From the NCBI GenBank assembly GCA_031290695.1, contig JAITNB010000059.1:1-17081 (forward strand): 17,081 nucleotides of DNA. The letters are read 5' to 3'. This DNA comes from Coriobacteriales bacterium (lineage in GTDB: Bacteria; Actinomycetota; Coriobacteriia; Coriobacteriales; UBA8131). Below, one piece after another: positions 1 to 6,418 of the stretch; the stretch's first letter is position 1, and the number at the start of each line of letters is the position of its first letter. The position numbers were made by a program, and so were the translations under genes. The notes below the pieces were generated by a model, which worked only from the letters and a program-made list of their open reading frames with translations, had not been told where the DNA came from and searched no databases.

Positions 1-35
1 CAAAAGAACGGGGAACTTCCTATTATAACCTAAAA

Positions 36-69
36 TCGCGAAAACGCGAAATTAAATCTGGGCTATACT
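36..69 (+). promoter_or_regulatory. Possible promoter with small hairpin upstream of the first gene
   Basis: A TATACT hexamer at 64-69 fits a -10 box. Just upstream, TCGCG (36-40) and CGCGA (45-49) form a 5-bp hairpin with an AAAA loop. No convincing -35 box is visible at the right spacing. If this promoter is real, transcription would begin near position 76. That would exclude a TTG start at 72 and favour the ATG at 159 for the first gene. The call is inferred from sequence pattern only. Confidence 0.3.
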
Positions 70-158
70 GTTTGGCAGCGGGTGCGGAAGGGGGCCCAGG
101 AGGCACAACCCCTGTGACCAGTAACCTTTGCGAACACGCGCGACGATTGGGGTTGAGG

Positions 159-608
159 ATGTTTGATTTCTTTGCGCCACCACCGCCAGAGGCACCAAAG
201 GGCATAGAGGCTGTTCCCACGCCCCAGGAGGCAGCGGCAGCCTTGGGCCCGTCGCCCACGATGGACAACCACCCCCATCTGGCGGCCCTCATGCAAGACG
301 ACCCCGCAGCCGCAAAGAAGGCACTCAATAAAGCCCGCAAAGCCCATAAGAAGGCCCGCCGGAAGGCCATGGAAGCTGCCGAGGAAAACCAACGGGCCGC
401 GAAGAAGGCCGCCCGTAAACGCGAGGAGGCTGTGTTTAAGGAGTCGATCAGGGACGGCTATGTTGTCGACGGCAACGGCGAGCGCCTCCGCCGGTATACC
501 TTTGCGGAACAGATATTGGACAACAAGCCGGTGTCGTATACCATCGCAGCGCTGTCGGTCGTGGTTCCGCTGCTCATTATCGCTTTGATAAGCTTTGGGG
601 GACGCTGA
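159..608 (+). CDS. Hypothetical Lys/Ala-rich protein with C-terminal membrane anchor
   Basis: I do not recognise the family. From the ATG at 159 the product is 149 residues. It has a Pro-rich N-terminus (MFDFFAPPPPEAPKG), then a highly charged stretch of Ala, Lys, Arg and Glu (about residues 47-92) that should form a long helix or coiled coil. A short polar region containing DGYVVDGNGERLRRYTF follows. The last 25 residues hold a single hydrophobic segment (IAALSVVVPLLIIALISF), so the protein is probably tail-anchored with most of its mass in the cytoplasm. The frame stays open upstream to a TTG at 72. I prefer 159 because a GGGG/TTGAGG purine stretch precedes it and a possible -10 box lies at 64-69. 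The next gene begins 304 bases downstream, so this looks monocistronic. No function is claimed. Confidence 0.6.
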   Translation: MFDFFAPPPPEAPKGIEAVPTPQEAAAALGPSPTMDNHPHLAALMQDDPAAAKKALNKARKAHKKARRKAMEAAEENQRAAKKAARKREEAVFKESIRDGYVVDGNGERLRRYTFAEQILDNKPVSYTIAALSVVVPLLIIALISFGGR

Positions 609-912
609 GTATCCGTCTTAAAACGAGGGGTTTGCATCACGATTCCCAAAATCTGAATCTGCGTATGACACGCTTAGATGGCGCAATCATACCCACCTTA
701 TGACATGGCCTCGCGCCTCATCTTCACAATTTTTCCATCACAACACATCGAACAGGAAAACAGGAGGAGGTGGATTTTTGCTGGCGTTGGCTTGCCTTTG
801 AAGTCTATGCCCGGCCTTGGTGAAAGCGCGCCCATCATGGCTAGAGGCATGTATCAGGCAAGTGTTGTTGTAAAGTCCGTTCCGTTTCTATCAGTAATCG
901 ATAGGAGGAAAC
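609..912. other. 304-bp intergenic leader before the MFS transporter
   Basis: No convincing gene is seen. A 267-base open frame across 678-944 runs into the transporter gene, has no ribosome binding site and an unremarkable composition, so I treat it as chance. Two things stand out. A very strong Shine-Dalgarno-like AGGAGGAGG lies at 762-770, and a TTG seven bases on opens only a seven-codon frame ending at 801. A small inverted repeat, CTATC (888-892) and GATAG (900-904), overlaps the transporter's own ribosome binding site. Its length suggests that the promoter and operator of the downstream cassette lie here, but no clear -35/-10 pair is visible. Confidence 0.45.
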
Positions 913-2445
913 ATGTCAGAAGGCAAGAAGTTTACGGTGTCTGAGATTGTTGACAGTCTTGGCATCAACCCGTTTACCTGGATTACTTTTCTTTTTCTTG
1001 GCTTTGCAATGATTTTTGACGGCTATGACTTTATGGTTGCGAGCCAGACCACTGCGAATGTGGCCAACACGTTGCAACATTTTGTGGCGCTCGGCGGCAA
1101 CACTGCCGACACCTCTATTGTTGCGGTTGTGGGTGGTAAGGCCGCACTGCAGGCGATGGGCAGCTCAATCTCGTCCTGGGGCCTGTTGGGTATGGTTATC
1201 GGCGGCGCTATCGGCGGTATCGTCTCCGACAAAATCGGCCGTAAGAAGATGCTCGTGATAGCCATCATCTTCTACGGTGCCTTTACGTTGCCCCAGGCCT
1301 ATGCCACCGATTTTTGGTTCTATGCAAGCACGAGGCTCATCGCTGGTTTGGGCGTTGGGTCTTGTATTCCCGTGGTAACAACGTACTTCTCAGAAACCAT
1401 ACCATCCAAGAACCGCGGTGTCTTTGTGACCTTTGGCATGGCCTTCATGGTTTTGGGCTGGGTTCTCGCCGGCCTGGTTGTCACGACCCTTAACGGCATT
1501 CACGATCCCGTCGCCATCCCGTTTGCATCCGCAGCAATGACTTCTACCTACTCGCTTACCGGTGCCGATGGCTCGGTGCTGGCAGATCAGACCCAAAACT
1601 GGCGCATGGCCTACTTGATTGGCGTCTTGCCTGTTCTCTACGGCATCCTGCTGGCATTATTCATGCGTGAGACTCCACACTGGTATGCAAACGCTGGTCA
1701 CGCGAACAAGGCTATCGAAAGCCTTAACTACTTGATGAGGCGGGCCGGCCGCACCGCCCAGGCACTTGACCCGGCAGGGCTCTCTGTCCCGCCAAAGCTC
1801 AAGAGCGCCAGTCCAAAGGTGCTGTTCTCCAAGCAGTTCATTGTGGCAACCGCTGCCATTTGGACGATGTACTTCATCGGCCAGGTCTTTGTCTACGGCC
1901 TTAATCCCTGGATGGTGCCGATGATGACCGGCTTCGAGTATTCTGCGGCAGATGCCTCGGCTATGCAGACCTTTAATAACGTTGCCGCCATCTGTTCCAA
2001 TATCTGCGTTGGGTTCCTGTCCGACAAGTTTGGCCGTAAGAGGATACTGATATTCTCCTGGATATTCCTGATGGTCGCCGTTCTGGTCTTTGCTTTGACG
2101 GTTGGCCCTGGTGCCTTTGCCTATTGTATGTTCCTGTTCTTCTTGATTGGTTTTGCGATGAACTTTGCCATCACCGGTGTCCAGCCGCTGATGCCCGAGA
2201 GCTATCCGACCCTTGTAAGGAACACCGGTGTGTCCTGGTGTCAGGCCTTTGCCCGTTTTGGTGGTGCCGCCGCGCCGATATGCTTTAGCGCAATCACACC
2301 GATGATGGGTGGAAACTGGAACAACATCATGCTTCTGTTGTTGATTCCGGCCGCTATTGGCCTGCTTTGTACCTTTGTCTTTGTGCGCCGCGAGACGAGC
2401 GGTAAAGACCTTGATGCTATCGCAACCGAGACTTTGGAAGGGTAG
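913..2445 (+). CDS. MFS transporter, aromatic acid:H+ symporter (AAHS)-like
   Basis: This is a predicted 510-residue, 12-helix inner-membrane proton symporter for a small organic acid or aromatic compound. The first helix contains FDGYD (residues 35-39), matching the D-G-x-D motif of AAHS carriers such as PcaK. The two MFS signature loops are present: DKIGRKK near residue 106 and DKFGRKR near residue 371. A further conserved RETP follows helix 6. The protein is longer than the usual 440-460 residues because the loops between helices 1-2 and 5-6 are extended (GGNTADTSIVAVVGGK and STYSLTGADGSVLADQ). The ATG follows AGGAGGAA at an ideal distance. It ends 8 bases before a small membrane protein gene and is followed by a molybdoenzyme operon, so it probably imports or exchanges that enzyme's substrate or product. 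The exact substrate cannot be read from the sequence. Confidence 0.88.
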   Translation: MSEGKKFTVSEIVDSLGINPFTWITFLFLGFAMIFDGYDFMVASQTTANVANTLQHFVALGGNTADTSIVAVVGGKAALQAMGSSISSWGLLGMVIGGAIGGIVSDKIGRKKMLVIAIIFYGAFTLPQAYATDFWFYASTRLIAGLGVGSCIPVVTTYFSETIPSKNRGVFVTFGMAFMVLGWVLAGLVVTTLNGIHDPVAIPFASAAMTSTYSLTGADGSVLADQTQNWRMAYLIGVLPVLYGILLALFMRETPHWYANAGHANKAIESLNYLMRRAGRTAQALDPAGLSVPPKLKSASPKVLFSKQFIVATAAIWTMYFIGQVFVYGLNPWMVPMMTGFEYSAADASAMQTFNNVAAICSNICVGFLSDKFGRKRILIFSWIFLMVAVLVFALTVGPGAFAYCMFLFFLIGFAMNFAITGVQPLMPESYPTLVRNTGVSWCQAFARFGGAAAPICFSAITPMMGGNWNNIMLLLLIPAAIGLLCTFVFVRRETSGKDLDAIATETLEG

Positions 2446-2453
2446 GAGGAATC

Positions 2454-2657
2454 ATGGAGAAAAAAGAAAACGATGTGGCCTTTTGGGTCATGATGGTGAT
2501 TTTGGCTTACCTGTTAATCGCGTGCATTATATGCCCCATCGCCATACCGGGCTTTTCCAAACAGCCCTATGCGGTGCCGATGATGGGAATTGGACTGGCT
2601 CTGCCTTTCCTGCACTTCTTTATCTTTGCTGCTCCGTTGATTAACAAGAAGAAGTAA
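2454..2657 (+). CDS. Small two-helix membrane protein
   Basis: The 67-residue product has two hydrophobic segments (about residues 9-29 and 42-61), a charged N-terminus (MEKKEND) and a C-terminal NKKK. Both ends are therefore likely cytoplasmic. The start is well supported by AGGAGGAA directly upstream, and the gene begins only 8 bases after the MFS stop, so the two are surely co-transcribed and translationally linked. By analogy with other transporters that have a small accessory membrane polypeptide, it may be a partner or stabiliser of the MFS protein. That is inference, as no family motif is recognised. Confidence 0.75.
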   Translation: MEKKENDVAFWVMMVILAYLLIACIICPIAIPGFSKQPYAVPMMGIGLALPFLHFFIFAAPLINKKK

Positions 2658-2692
2658 TGCCAAGCACCCGTGTTACCCCGTTTTAGGCTCTT

Positions 2693-2731
2693 GCTGTTGT
2701 GAGGCGCGCGCATGAAGTTCCTCACAACAGC
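2693..2731. repeat. Perfect 12-bp inverted repeat upstream of the molybdoenzyme gene
   Basis: GCTGTTGTGAGG (2693-2704) and CCTCACAACAGC (2720-2731) are exact reverse complements separated by 15 bases. The element sits 52 bases before the ATG at 2784 and 36 bases after the previous stop. No T-tract follows, so an intrinsic terminator is unlikely. It could be a dyad operator for a regulator or an mRNA processing or stabilising stem that sets different expression for the transporter and enzyme halves of the operon. Confidence 0.7.
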
Positions 2732-2783
2732 TGCACCACAGGTATGCATTGTGTGTAACGTTTGTGTGAAAAGGAGAAAAACT

Positions 2784-5189
2784 ATGGCAATGAGTAGAGA
2801 GTGGAGACGTGAGAACCCGGACGGATCATATACCGTGCGCTCCTGCTGCTGGTCACCCCCCGGCGACCACCCCGTAGGATGCGGTATGCTGCTCACCGTC
2901 AAGGACGGGAAGCTCATCGATGTCGAAGGCGACCCCGAGCACAGCATCACCAACGGCCGCCTGTGCATCCGCGCCCTTGACCTCCCAGAGATCGTGCACT
3001 CCCCTGAGCGTATCGTGTATCCCATGAAGCGCGATCCCAAGGACCGTGGCAAGGACAAGTGGGAGCGCATCACCTGGGACGAGGCATTCGACCTCGTCTG
3101 CGGCAAGGTCAACTACTTCAAGGAGACCTATGGCAACGAGTCGATCCTCGTCTTTGGCGGGACCGGACGCGAGGCCTGTATCTATTACTACCCGCTGGGC
3201 TTCTCGACCCTGCAGACCCCTAATGTCTGCTATGGCCAGAGCGGTTGGTCATGTTACGGCCCCCGCTGTTCCATCACCGACTACATCCTCGGTGCCGGCT
3301 ATCCCGAGATCGACTTCGCGGGGTACTTTGAGGACCGTTACAACAACCCCGAGTTCGAGCTTCCCAAGTATGTGGTGTGCTGGGGCAAGATGCCGCTGTC
3401 GTCAAACGGCGACGGCCTGTTTGGCCATGCGCTTATCGACATGATGAAGCTTGGCACCAAGATCATCCTCATCGACCCGCGTATCACGTGGTTTGGTGCG
3501 ATGGAGGGCAACATCAACCTGCAGATCAAGCCAGGAACCGACGCCGCCATCGGCCTGGGCCTCGCCAACGTCATCATCGCTGAGGGCCTACAGGACCAGG
3601 AATGGATCGACAATTGGTGCTTTGGCTACGACGAGTTTAAAGAGCGCGTCGAGGAGTACACGCCCGAGCGCGTCGAGGAGATGACCTGGGCCCCTGCGGA
3701 GCAGATTCGCAAGGTCGCCCGCTGCATGGCGCAAAAACCCGTCTCCATCGCCTGGGGCCTGGCGGTCGACCAGAGTCCCAACGGCGTGCAGGTTGGTCAT
3801 ATCACCATCGCGCTGGCCGCTATCACCGGCAACATTGACATCCCCGGCGGCCTGACCCTCGGCCCCCCGTCAGCCCTTCTTGGCAAGTGGCGCATGGAGA
3901 CCCGCAAAGACCTCGGCCCCGACCTGTGGGACAAGCGTCTGGGTGCCAAAGAGTATCCCGCGCTATCAAACGCGATGGCGACCACGCATCCCGACTTCAC
4001 GCTCGACGTGCTCGAGACCGATCAGCCCTACAAGATCCATATGGCCTGGTTCAACTCGTCCAACCTGCTTGCCCCCACCTGTTCTGCCGCCCCCATCCGC
4101 TGGCATGACGCGTTCCAGCGCCTCGACTTCGTGGTTGTCCAGGACCTGTGGATGACCCCTACCGCGATGGCCGCTGCCGATGTCTTCCTGCCGTTGCCTA
4201 CCGTGGCCGAGCATGACGGTATCGTTATCACCCACTACGGCCGCAACTGCGTCTTCCTGGGTGCGATGAACGAGGCGCTACGGGTAGGCGAGACCAAGTC
4301 TGACATCGAGATATGTATCGAGTTTGGCAAGCGCCTCAACAATGCCGGGCCCGACGGCACCTCTACCTGGAACATCTTTGAGGGCGACGACCGCCATGAC
4401 TTCGTACCTGACTTCTTTAGCCAGCAGACCCAGCCCGAGCTTGGCTTCGACTTTGACGAACTGCGCAAGATCGGCCTGTATCAGCCTGGTTACACGTATC
4501 GCAAGTATGAGAAGGGCCTCCTCCGTTTTGACGGGGAGCCTGGGTTCAACACCGTGACCGGCCTGGTCGAGCTGTACTCGACGCTGTTTGACGCTTGGGG
4601 CGAGGATCCCATGCCGTACTACGAGGAGCCGCGGTGGAGCCCTCTCAGCCAACCGGCGCTTGCCGAGAAGTATCCGCTGATGATGTGCTCCGGTGCCCGT
4701 GAGTATGCGTCGTTTCACTCTGAGCATCGCCAGATTCCCACCCTGCGCCACTTTCGTGTGTATCCCGACATCGAGATCAACCCCGATACCGCTGCCCAGT
4801 ACGGCATCGCCGAGGGCGACTGGGTCGAGGTCGAGAACCCCTTTGGCCGCGCTCGCCAGAAGGCGCACCTCGTTATCACCATCGACCCGCGCGTGGTACA
4901 CACCCGTCACGGCTGGTGGTATCCCGAGCAGGACGGCGAGGAGCCCAACCTCTTTGGGGTATGGAAGTCGAACATCAACAACCTGGTGCCGCACTTCGAT
5001 ACCGGTCGGCTTGGCTTTGGCGCCCCCTTCAAGAGTGTCTTCTGCTCCATCAAGAAGGTTGACGGCCTGGATGGCCTGGAACTCAAGAAGTCCTATGACA
5101 TCCTCAAACAGCAGGACGAGATTATCGCGCAGGAAGGCGTTGAGGGCATCATCTTCAACGAGCTTCATCGCGAGCCAAGAGGGCTTTGA
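2784..5189 (+). CDS. Molybdopterin (bis-MGD) oxidoreductase, catechol dehydroxylase-like
   Basis: This is an 801-residue catalytic subunit of the DMSO reductase superfamily. The N-terminal [4Fe-4S] site is formed by C21, C22, C33 and C61 (CCWSPPGDHPVGCG, then NGRLC). The molybdopterin-fold landmarks YPMKR, ERITWDEAFD and YGNES follow. The C-terminal pterin-binding domain begins near residue 620 (PLMMCSG, GDWVEVENPFG, HGWWYP). C157 and C162 lie in the segment where this superfamily places its metal ligand. No twin-arginine signal or membrane segment is present, so the enzyme should be cytoplasmic. The ATG at 2784 has AAGGAG seven bases upstream; the frame extends to an ATG at 2712, but that start falls inside the 2693-2731 repeat and lacks a binding site. 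The Fe-S motif, the two-cluster partner and the AAHS transporter recall gut catechol dehydroxylases and, more distantly, acetylene hydratase and pyrogallol transhydroxylase. The substrate is inferred to be a phenolic or organic acid. Confidence 0.85.
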   Translation: MAMSREWRRENPDGSYTVRSCCWSPPGDHPVGCGMLLTVKDGKLIDVEGDPEHSITNGRLCIRALDLPEIVHSPERIVYPMKRDPKDRGKDKWERITWDEAFDLVCGKVNYFKETYGNESILVFGGTGREACIYYYPLGFSTLQTPNVCYGQSGWSCYGPRCSITDYILGAGYPEIDFAGYFEDRYNNPEFELPKYVVCWGKMPLSSNGDGLFGHALIDMMKLGTKIILIDPRITWFGAMEGNINLQIKPGTDAAIGLGLANVIIAEGLQDQEWIDNWCFGYDEFKERVEEYTPERVEEMTWAPAEQIRKVARCMAQKPVSIAWGLAVDQSPNGVQVGHITIALAAITGNIDIPGGLTLGPPSALLGKWRMETRKDLGPDLWDKRLGAKEYPALSNAMATTHPDFTLDVLETDQPYKIHMAWFNSSNLLAPTCSAAPIRWHDAFQRLDFVVVQDLWMTPTAMAAADVFLPLPTVAEHDGIVITHYGRNCVFLGAMNEALRVGETKSDIEICIEFGKRLNNAGPDGTSTWNIFEGDDRHDFVPDFFSQQTQPELGFDFDELRKIGLYQPGYTYRKYEKGLLRFDGEPGFNTVTGLVELYSTLFDAWGEDPMPYYEEPRWSPLSQPALAEKYPLMMCSGAREYASFHSEHRQIPTLRHFRVYPDIEINPDTAAQYGIAEGDWVEVENPFGRARQKAHLVITIDPRVVHTRHGWWYPEQDGEEPNLFGVWKSNINNLVPHFDTGRLGFGAPFKSVFCSIKKVDGLDGLELKKSYDILKQQDEIIAQEGVEGIIFNELHREPRGL

Positions 5190-5219
5190 CAGTCGACACA
5201 CTTGAAACGGAGGTTAGAA

Positions 5220-5591
5220 ATGGCATACGAGGATTATGCACTGTTGTTCGATTACAAGTACTGCTCCGACTGTCACACCTGTGAAGTCGCATGTAAGAAC
5301 CATCTCCAGTTGACGCTCGGCAAGGAGATCGACCTTGCCAAGACGCCTGGTATCGTGGTGCTGGAGCTGGGCCCCTTCCATCTTGATGAGAGTGACCCGG
5401 ATGCCTGGGACTGGAAGTACATCCCGGTACCCACCGCACTGTGCGACCTGTGCGTCGACCGCCTGGATGCCGGCAAGAAGCCAACCTGTGCACATCACTG
5501 CCTGGCGAGCTGCATCGAGTACGGCCCCATTGATGAGTTGGCCAAGCGGGCGGCCGAGATCGGTCACAAGGTAAGTATCTACAAGCCGTAA
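5220..5591 (+). CDS. Two-cluster [4Fe-4S] ferredoxin-like electron transfer subunit
   Basis: The 123-residue iron-sulfur protein lies 30 bases after the molybdoenzyme and is its likely redox partner. The first motif is C15-x2-C18-x2-C21-x3-C25 (CSDCHTCEVAC). The second is C75-x2-C78-x11-C90-x3-C94 (CDLC...CAHHC), with a ninth cysteine at C98. This is the DmsB/NrfC-type arrangement cut down to two clusters, similar in size to small partners of soluble molybdoenzymes rather than the four-cluster respiratory subunits. No signal peptide or anchor is present. The ATG at 5220 is preceded by CGGAGG at six bases; a TTG at 5202 in the same frame is less likely because it would place that site inside the gene. 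It presumably passes electrons from a soluble donor to the Mo centre. Confidence 0.88.
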   Translation: MAYEDYALLFDYKYCSDCHTCEVACKNHLQLTLGKEIDLAKTPGIVVLELGPFHLDESDPDAWDWKYIPVPTALCDLCVDRLDAGKKPTCAHHCLASCIEYGPIDELAKRAAEIGHKVSIYKP

Positions 5592-5598
5592 CAGCGAG

Positions 5599-5638
5599 GG
5601 ACGGGCCTTCATCTTCATGATACAATGAAGGCCCGTCC
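5599..5638 (+). terminator. 14-bp perfect stem-loop after the ferredoxin gene (terminator or attenuator)
   Basis: GGACGGGCCTTCAT (5599-5612) pairs exactly with ATGAAGGCCCGTCC (5625-5638) around a 12-base loop. The T-rich stretch (GTTTTGTTCTT) begins about 13 bases after the stem, which is later than in a standard intrinsic terminator. The element may therefore be a partial terminator or a 3'-end stabiliser for the upstream mRNA. TGATACAAT at 5618-5626, in the loop and its 3' edge, looks like an extended -10 promoter box for the next gene. Confidence 0.6.
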
Positions 5639-5686
5639 AGCTGCCCGTCCGTTTTGTTCTTACATGCAAATAGGGAGGTTTCTGCT

Positions 5687-5941
5687 ATGACTTTTGATGA
5701 GTTTGTCGAGCTCGATGGCAATGAGCAAGTTACCTATCTCAACGAGAAGCTTGCCGATGGCAAGGCGCCCGAGGACATCTATGCCGACTTGGGAACAGAC
5801 AAGTCTGCACTTGGGAAATACGGTATCTTCTATGTGCCGCCCAGGAAGACCTTCATGATCAAGCCCATGCGCGGCTATCAGACCACCAAGCTCAGCGGCA
5901 ATGAGAAAGAGGACGATGCGGGACTTATCGTCACCAAATAG
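5687..5941 (+). CDS. Small acidic/basic protein, possible helix-turn-helix
   Basis: The 84-residue product is well supported as a gene by GGGAGG eight bases before the ATG. Residues about 12-46 read as two or three short helices (EKLADGKAPEDIYADLG, then TDKSALGKYGI). This is the pattern of a small helix-turn-helix in which a short turn precedes a Ser/Thr-Lys-Ser recognition helix. A basic patch, PPRKTFMIKPMRGYQTTK, follows and could contact nucleic acid. I do not recognise the family. Its position directly after the molybdoenzyme-ferredoxin pair, behind a strong hairpin and possible promoter, suggests a local regulator or accessory factor. That is inference. Confidence 0.6.
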   Translation: MTFDEFVELDGNEQVTYLNEKLADGKAPEDIYADLGTDKSALGKYGIFYVPPRKTFMIKPMRGYQTTKLSGNEKEDDAGLIVTK

Positions 5942-5963
5942 CTCTTATTATAGGTATTTAAGT

Positions 5964-5997
5964 ATACTATAAGGGCCTGGAAGGTACGGATACTATA
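5964..5997 (+). promoter_or_regulatory. Paired ATACTATA boxes upstream of the zinc-ribbon gene
   Basis: ATACTATA occurs at 5964-5971 and again at 5990-5997, exactly 26 bases apart, each followed closely by a GG. TATACT (5963-5968) resembles a -10 box. The surrounding 86-base spacer is AT-rich compared with the genes. This is either a promoter with a duplicated -10 region or a direct-repeat operator for the gene starting at 6028. Confidence 0.4.
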
Positions 5998-6027
5998 GGC
6001 TACGGACGATTTATGGAGGGTTTGCTT

Positions 6028-6294
6028 ATGTGCTTTAGGCCAGCGGGTGTTGATATACCCGATCCAGTGTGTCCCGAATGTGGAAAAAAACTCGCCATTA
6101 TTGGTGGTGTCGTCATGAAGAAGTGTCCCTTCTGCAAGGCTGACCTCACCCAATATGCCGAGGCAGCAGGCTACGGTGGAGGCGCTCCCGGCGCTCCCTC
6201 GGCCCCCGGTGCCCCCAAGCCCCCCGGCGCACCCGGCGCACCCGGCGCACCCAAGGCTCCCGGCGCCCCCAAGCCCCCCGGCGCCCCGCGTTAG
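6028..6294 (+). CDS. Zinc-ribbon protein with Pro-Gly-Ala repeat tail
   Basis: The 88-residue protein starts MCFRPAG. Its zinc ribbon uses CPEC (C15, C18) and CPFC (C33, C36), which should bind one structural zinc. Residues about 49-88 are almost entirely Gly, Ala and Pro with a few Lys, in repeats of the type PGAPKPPGAP, making an extended flexible tail. The start at 6028 is chosen because GGAGGG lies eight bases upstream; an ATG at 6013 would remove that site. The zinc-ribbon half is typical of nucleic-acid or protein-binding adaptors. No catalytic motif is present, and the role in the neighbouring molybdoenzyme cassette is unknown. Confidence 0.72.
   Translation: MCFRPAGVDIPDPVCPECGKKLAIIGGVVMKKCPFCKADLTQYAEAAGYGGGAPGAPSAPGAPKPPGAPGAPGAPKAPGAPKPPGAPR
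6181..6291 (+). repeat. GC-rich tandem repeat encoding the PGAP tail
   Basis: Units of nine bases such as GGCGCACCC recur in direct tandem (three in a row near 6227-6253), mixed with longer units containing AAGCCCCCCGGCG. They encode the Pro-Gly-Ala tail of the zinc-ribbon protein. Such a tract can expand or contract by slippage, so tail length may differ between strains. Confidence 0.75.
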
Positions 6295-6356
6295 GCCACA
6301 AGGTTGTTCATGGCCTTATTTGTAGCGCAAGGTACGACTTGCTTTCGTGGAAGCCA

Positions 6357-6398
6357 AGGCTCATGTAACCGTGCGAACAGTTGCATGAGCCTGTTTTT
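6357..6398 (+). terminator. Intrinsic terminator between the two zinc-ribbon genes
   Basis: AGGCTCATGTAAC (6357-6369) pairs with GTTGCATGAGCCT (6380-6392) through 13 positions, with one U-G pair, around a 10-base loop. GTTTTT follows at 6393-6398. This is a standard rho-independent terminator. It lies only 20 bases before the next start codon, so it could also act as an attenuator that limits read-through into that gene. Confidence 0.75.
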
Positions 6399-6418
6399 GC
6401 CAGGAACAGGGATGTAAG

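Noticed and set aside
678..944. 88-residue open frame upstream of and overlapping the MFS gene
   Set aside because: It has no ribosome binding site and no recognisable protein features, and it overlaps the well-supported transporter start.
2712..2783. 24-residue N-terminal extension of the molybdoenzyme containing CIVCNVC
   Set aside because: The extension starts inside the perfect inverted repeat and lacks a ribosome site, whereas ATG 2784 has AAGGAG at ideal spacing. The cysteine pair is tempting but probably not translated.
4278..5201. 307-residue open frame on the minus strand inside the molybdoenzyme gene
   Set aside because: It is opposite a conserved gene. Long antisense frames are common in GC-rich DNA with strong codon bias, and it shows no motif of its own.
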